From a virus, in the IMG/VR virus record IMGVR_UViG_3300029448_000451, positions 1 through 23,541 of that record: 23,541 bases of DNA, one strand, 5' to 3'. Positions 23,074 to 23,541 of the stretch are shown here, piece by piece. A program made the translations under genes and the position numbers. Below the pieces are notes generated by a model. That model saw nothing but the letters and a program-made list of their open reading frames with translations, was not told the DNA's origin and did no database searches. Position 1 is the first letter of the stretch. Each line of letters starts with the position of its first letter.

Positions 23074-23541
23074 ATGGCATATTTAAACGCAAACATACCA
23101 GCAACCTACGCACAAATAAGAAAAGAATATCTTTATGATCTTAAAAAACATCATGGAGAAGTTGAAGACTGTATTATATTCGGCATATCATGTATGTCAG
23201 GAAGGGCTATATTATTTCACGCTCTTATGGGTAACGGTGCAATATTTTATCGCCTTCCTATTAGCGCGTTTATTCAACAAGGATTTAAACCCGAAGACGT
23301 TCCCAAGCGACGCCTTGATGAACTTGAGCTTTGGAATTCTTTTAGTTATTATCCTGCTGTTACTATCTGGTCTATTCTAGGCGCAGCTTCAGGTAAATAC
23401 ATTGGAAAAGATAAGAAATGGCATCATGGTAAATACTTATTTACTGTTGATTTCGCACATCCAGATGTTAATATATTAGACACCGACCATTCGGAGATAC
23501 CGCACGAACATAAGTGCGCACACATAATTGCTCTCGATGAT
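23074..23541 (+). CDS. Conserved phage protein of unknown function, N-terminal part (partial)
   Basis: The frame opens with ATG 23074, five bases after the polymerase stop, and runs without a stop to the window edge (156 codons). It begins MAYLNANIPATYAQIRKEYL and contains 'SGRAILFHALMGNGAIFYRL' (about 42-61), 'LELWNSFSYYPAVTIW' (about 84-99) and 'HHGKYLFTVDFAH' (about 116-128). I recognise the type as a frequent neighbour of the polymerase in marine phage contigs, without a known function. It is rich in aromatic residues and His, and looks like a soluble globular protein. No catalytic motif is clear. The ribosome signal is weak; GGGGAG lies 15 bases upstream. Confidence 0.7.
   Translation, partial: MAYLNANIPATYAQIRKEYLYDLKKHHGEVEDCIIFGISCMSGRAILFHALMGNGAIFYRLPISAFIQQGFKPEDVPKRRLDELELWNSFSYYPAVTIWSILGAASGKYIGKDKKWHHGKYLFTVDFAHPDVNILDTDHSEIPHEHKCAHIIALDD

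Noticed and set aside
23135-23380. An 81-residue frame with two hydrophobic stretches
   Set aside because: It lies wholly inside the open 156-codon gene starting at 23074, which has the conserved-looking sequence; the hydrophobic look is an effect of the shifted frame.
1-23541. tRNA genes, CRISPR arrays, insertion sequences, integrase and attachment sites
   Set aside because: Nearly all bases are within genes; the few short gaps hold promoters or hairpins, and I saw no spaced direct repeats, transposase motifs or recombinase signatures.

Overview
The window looks like part of the genome of an AT-rich, tailed marine phage, most likely a podovirus-like phage of SAR11/Pelagibacter or a similarly AT-rich marine alphaproteobacterium. 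The evidence is the very low G+C, Arg encoded almost only by AGA in the structural genes, gene families typical of uncultured marine phage contigs, and extremely tight packing with TAATG and ATGA/GTGA stop-start overlaps. There is no gene-free stretch longer than 100 bases. No tRNA, rRNA, CRISPR, integrase, RNA polymerase, terminase, portal or capsid gene is visible; the head genes presumably lie outside the window. Host and morphotype are inferences.

Layout. (a) 1-273: C-terminal end of a 2OG-Fe(II) oxygenase-like gene, closed by a hairpin terminator. (b) 335-4487: adhesin/tail genes, consisting of a small 22-residue-repeat beta protein, a tail-fibre-like protein, a 735-aa protein resembling a head-tail stabilisation protein with inserted beta modules, and three small virion-type proteins, one of only 55 aa (3726-3893). 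(c) A 95-base gap (4488-4582) holding a good sigma70-type promoter. (d) 4583-12877: probable internal-virion/ejection proteins of 645, 99, 244, 360 and 1412 aa, several sharing an 'A-x-G-G' peptide module. (e) 12877-13785: lysis genes (holin-like protein and M15 peptidase) running into a SpeD-like pyruvoyl decarboxylase. (f) 13782-15624, minus strand: an SNF2-type helicase followed by two tiny membrane/secreted proteins. (g) Overlapping divergent promoters at about 15646-15682. (h) 15693-23541, plus strand: replication module with three uncharacterised early proteins (one a possible ssDNA-binding protein), a hairpin, an archaeo-eukaryotic-type (AEP) primase, a UvrD-like SF1 helicase, a LAGLIDADG homing endonuclease, a DUF3310 protein, a family A DNA polymerase with Leu at the 762 position, and the start of a conserved unknown gene cut by the window edge.

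How it fits together. Replication would be primed by the AEP-type primase, unwound by the SF1 and/or SNF2 helicase and copied by the polymerase with its proofreading exonuclease. The plus-strand structural operon builds the tail, adhesins and ejected proteins. The holin and peptidase lyse the cell, and the SpeD-like enzyme may adjust polyamine metabolism.

Most notable points: the M15 peptidase ends abruptly just where its third zinc ligand should be, at an 8-base overlap with the SpeD-like gene; the SpeD-like protein has Thr-Ser instead of Glu-Ser at the self-cleavage site; a perfect 20-bp GC-rich palindrome lies inside a replication-module gene and shares its half-site with the divergent promoter region; an A-x-G-G module recurs in consecutive virion proteins; and sharp GC-rich patches sit over catalytic cores.
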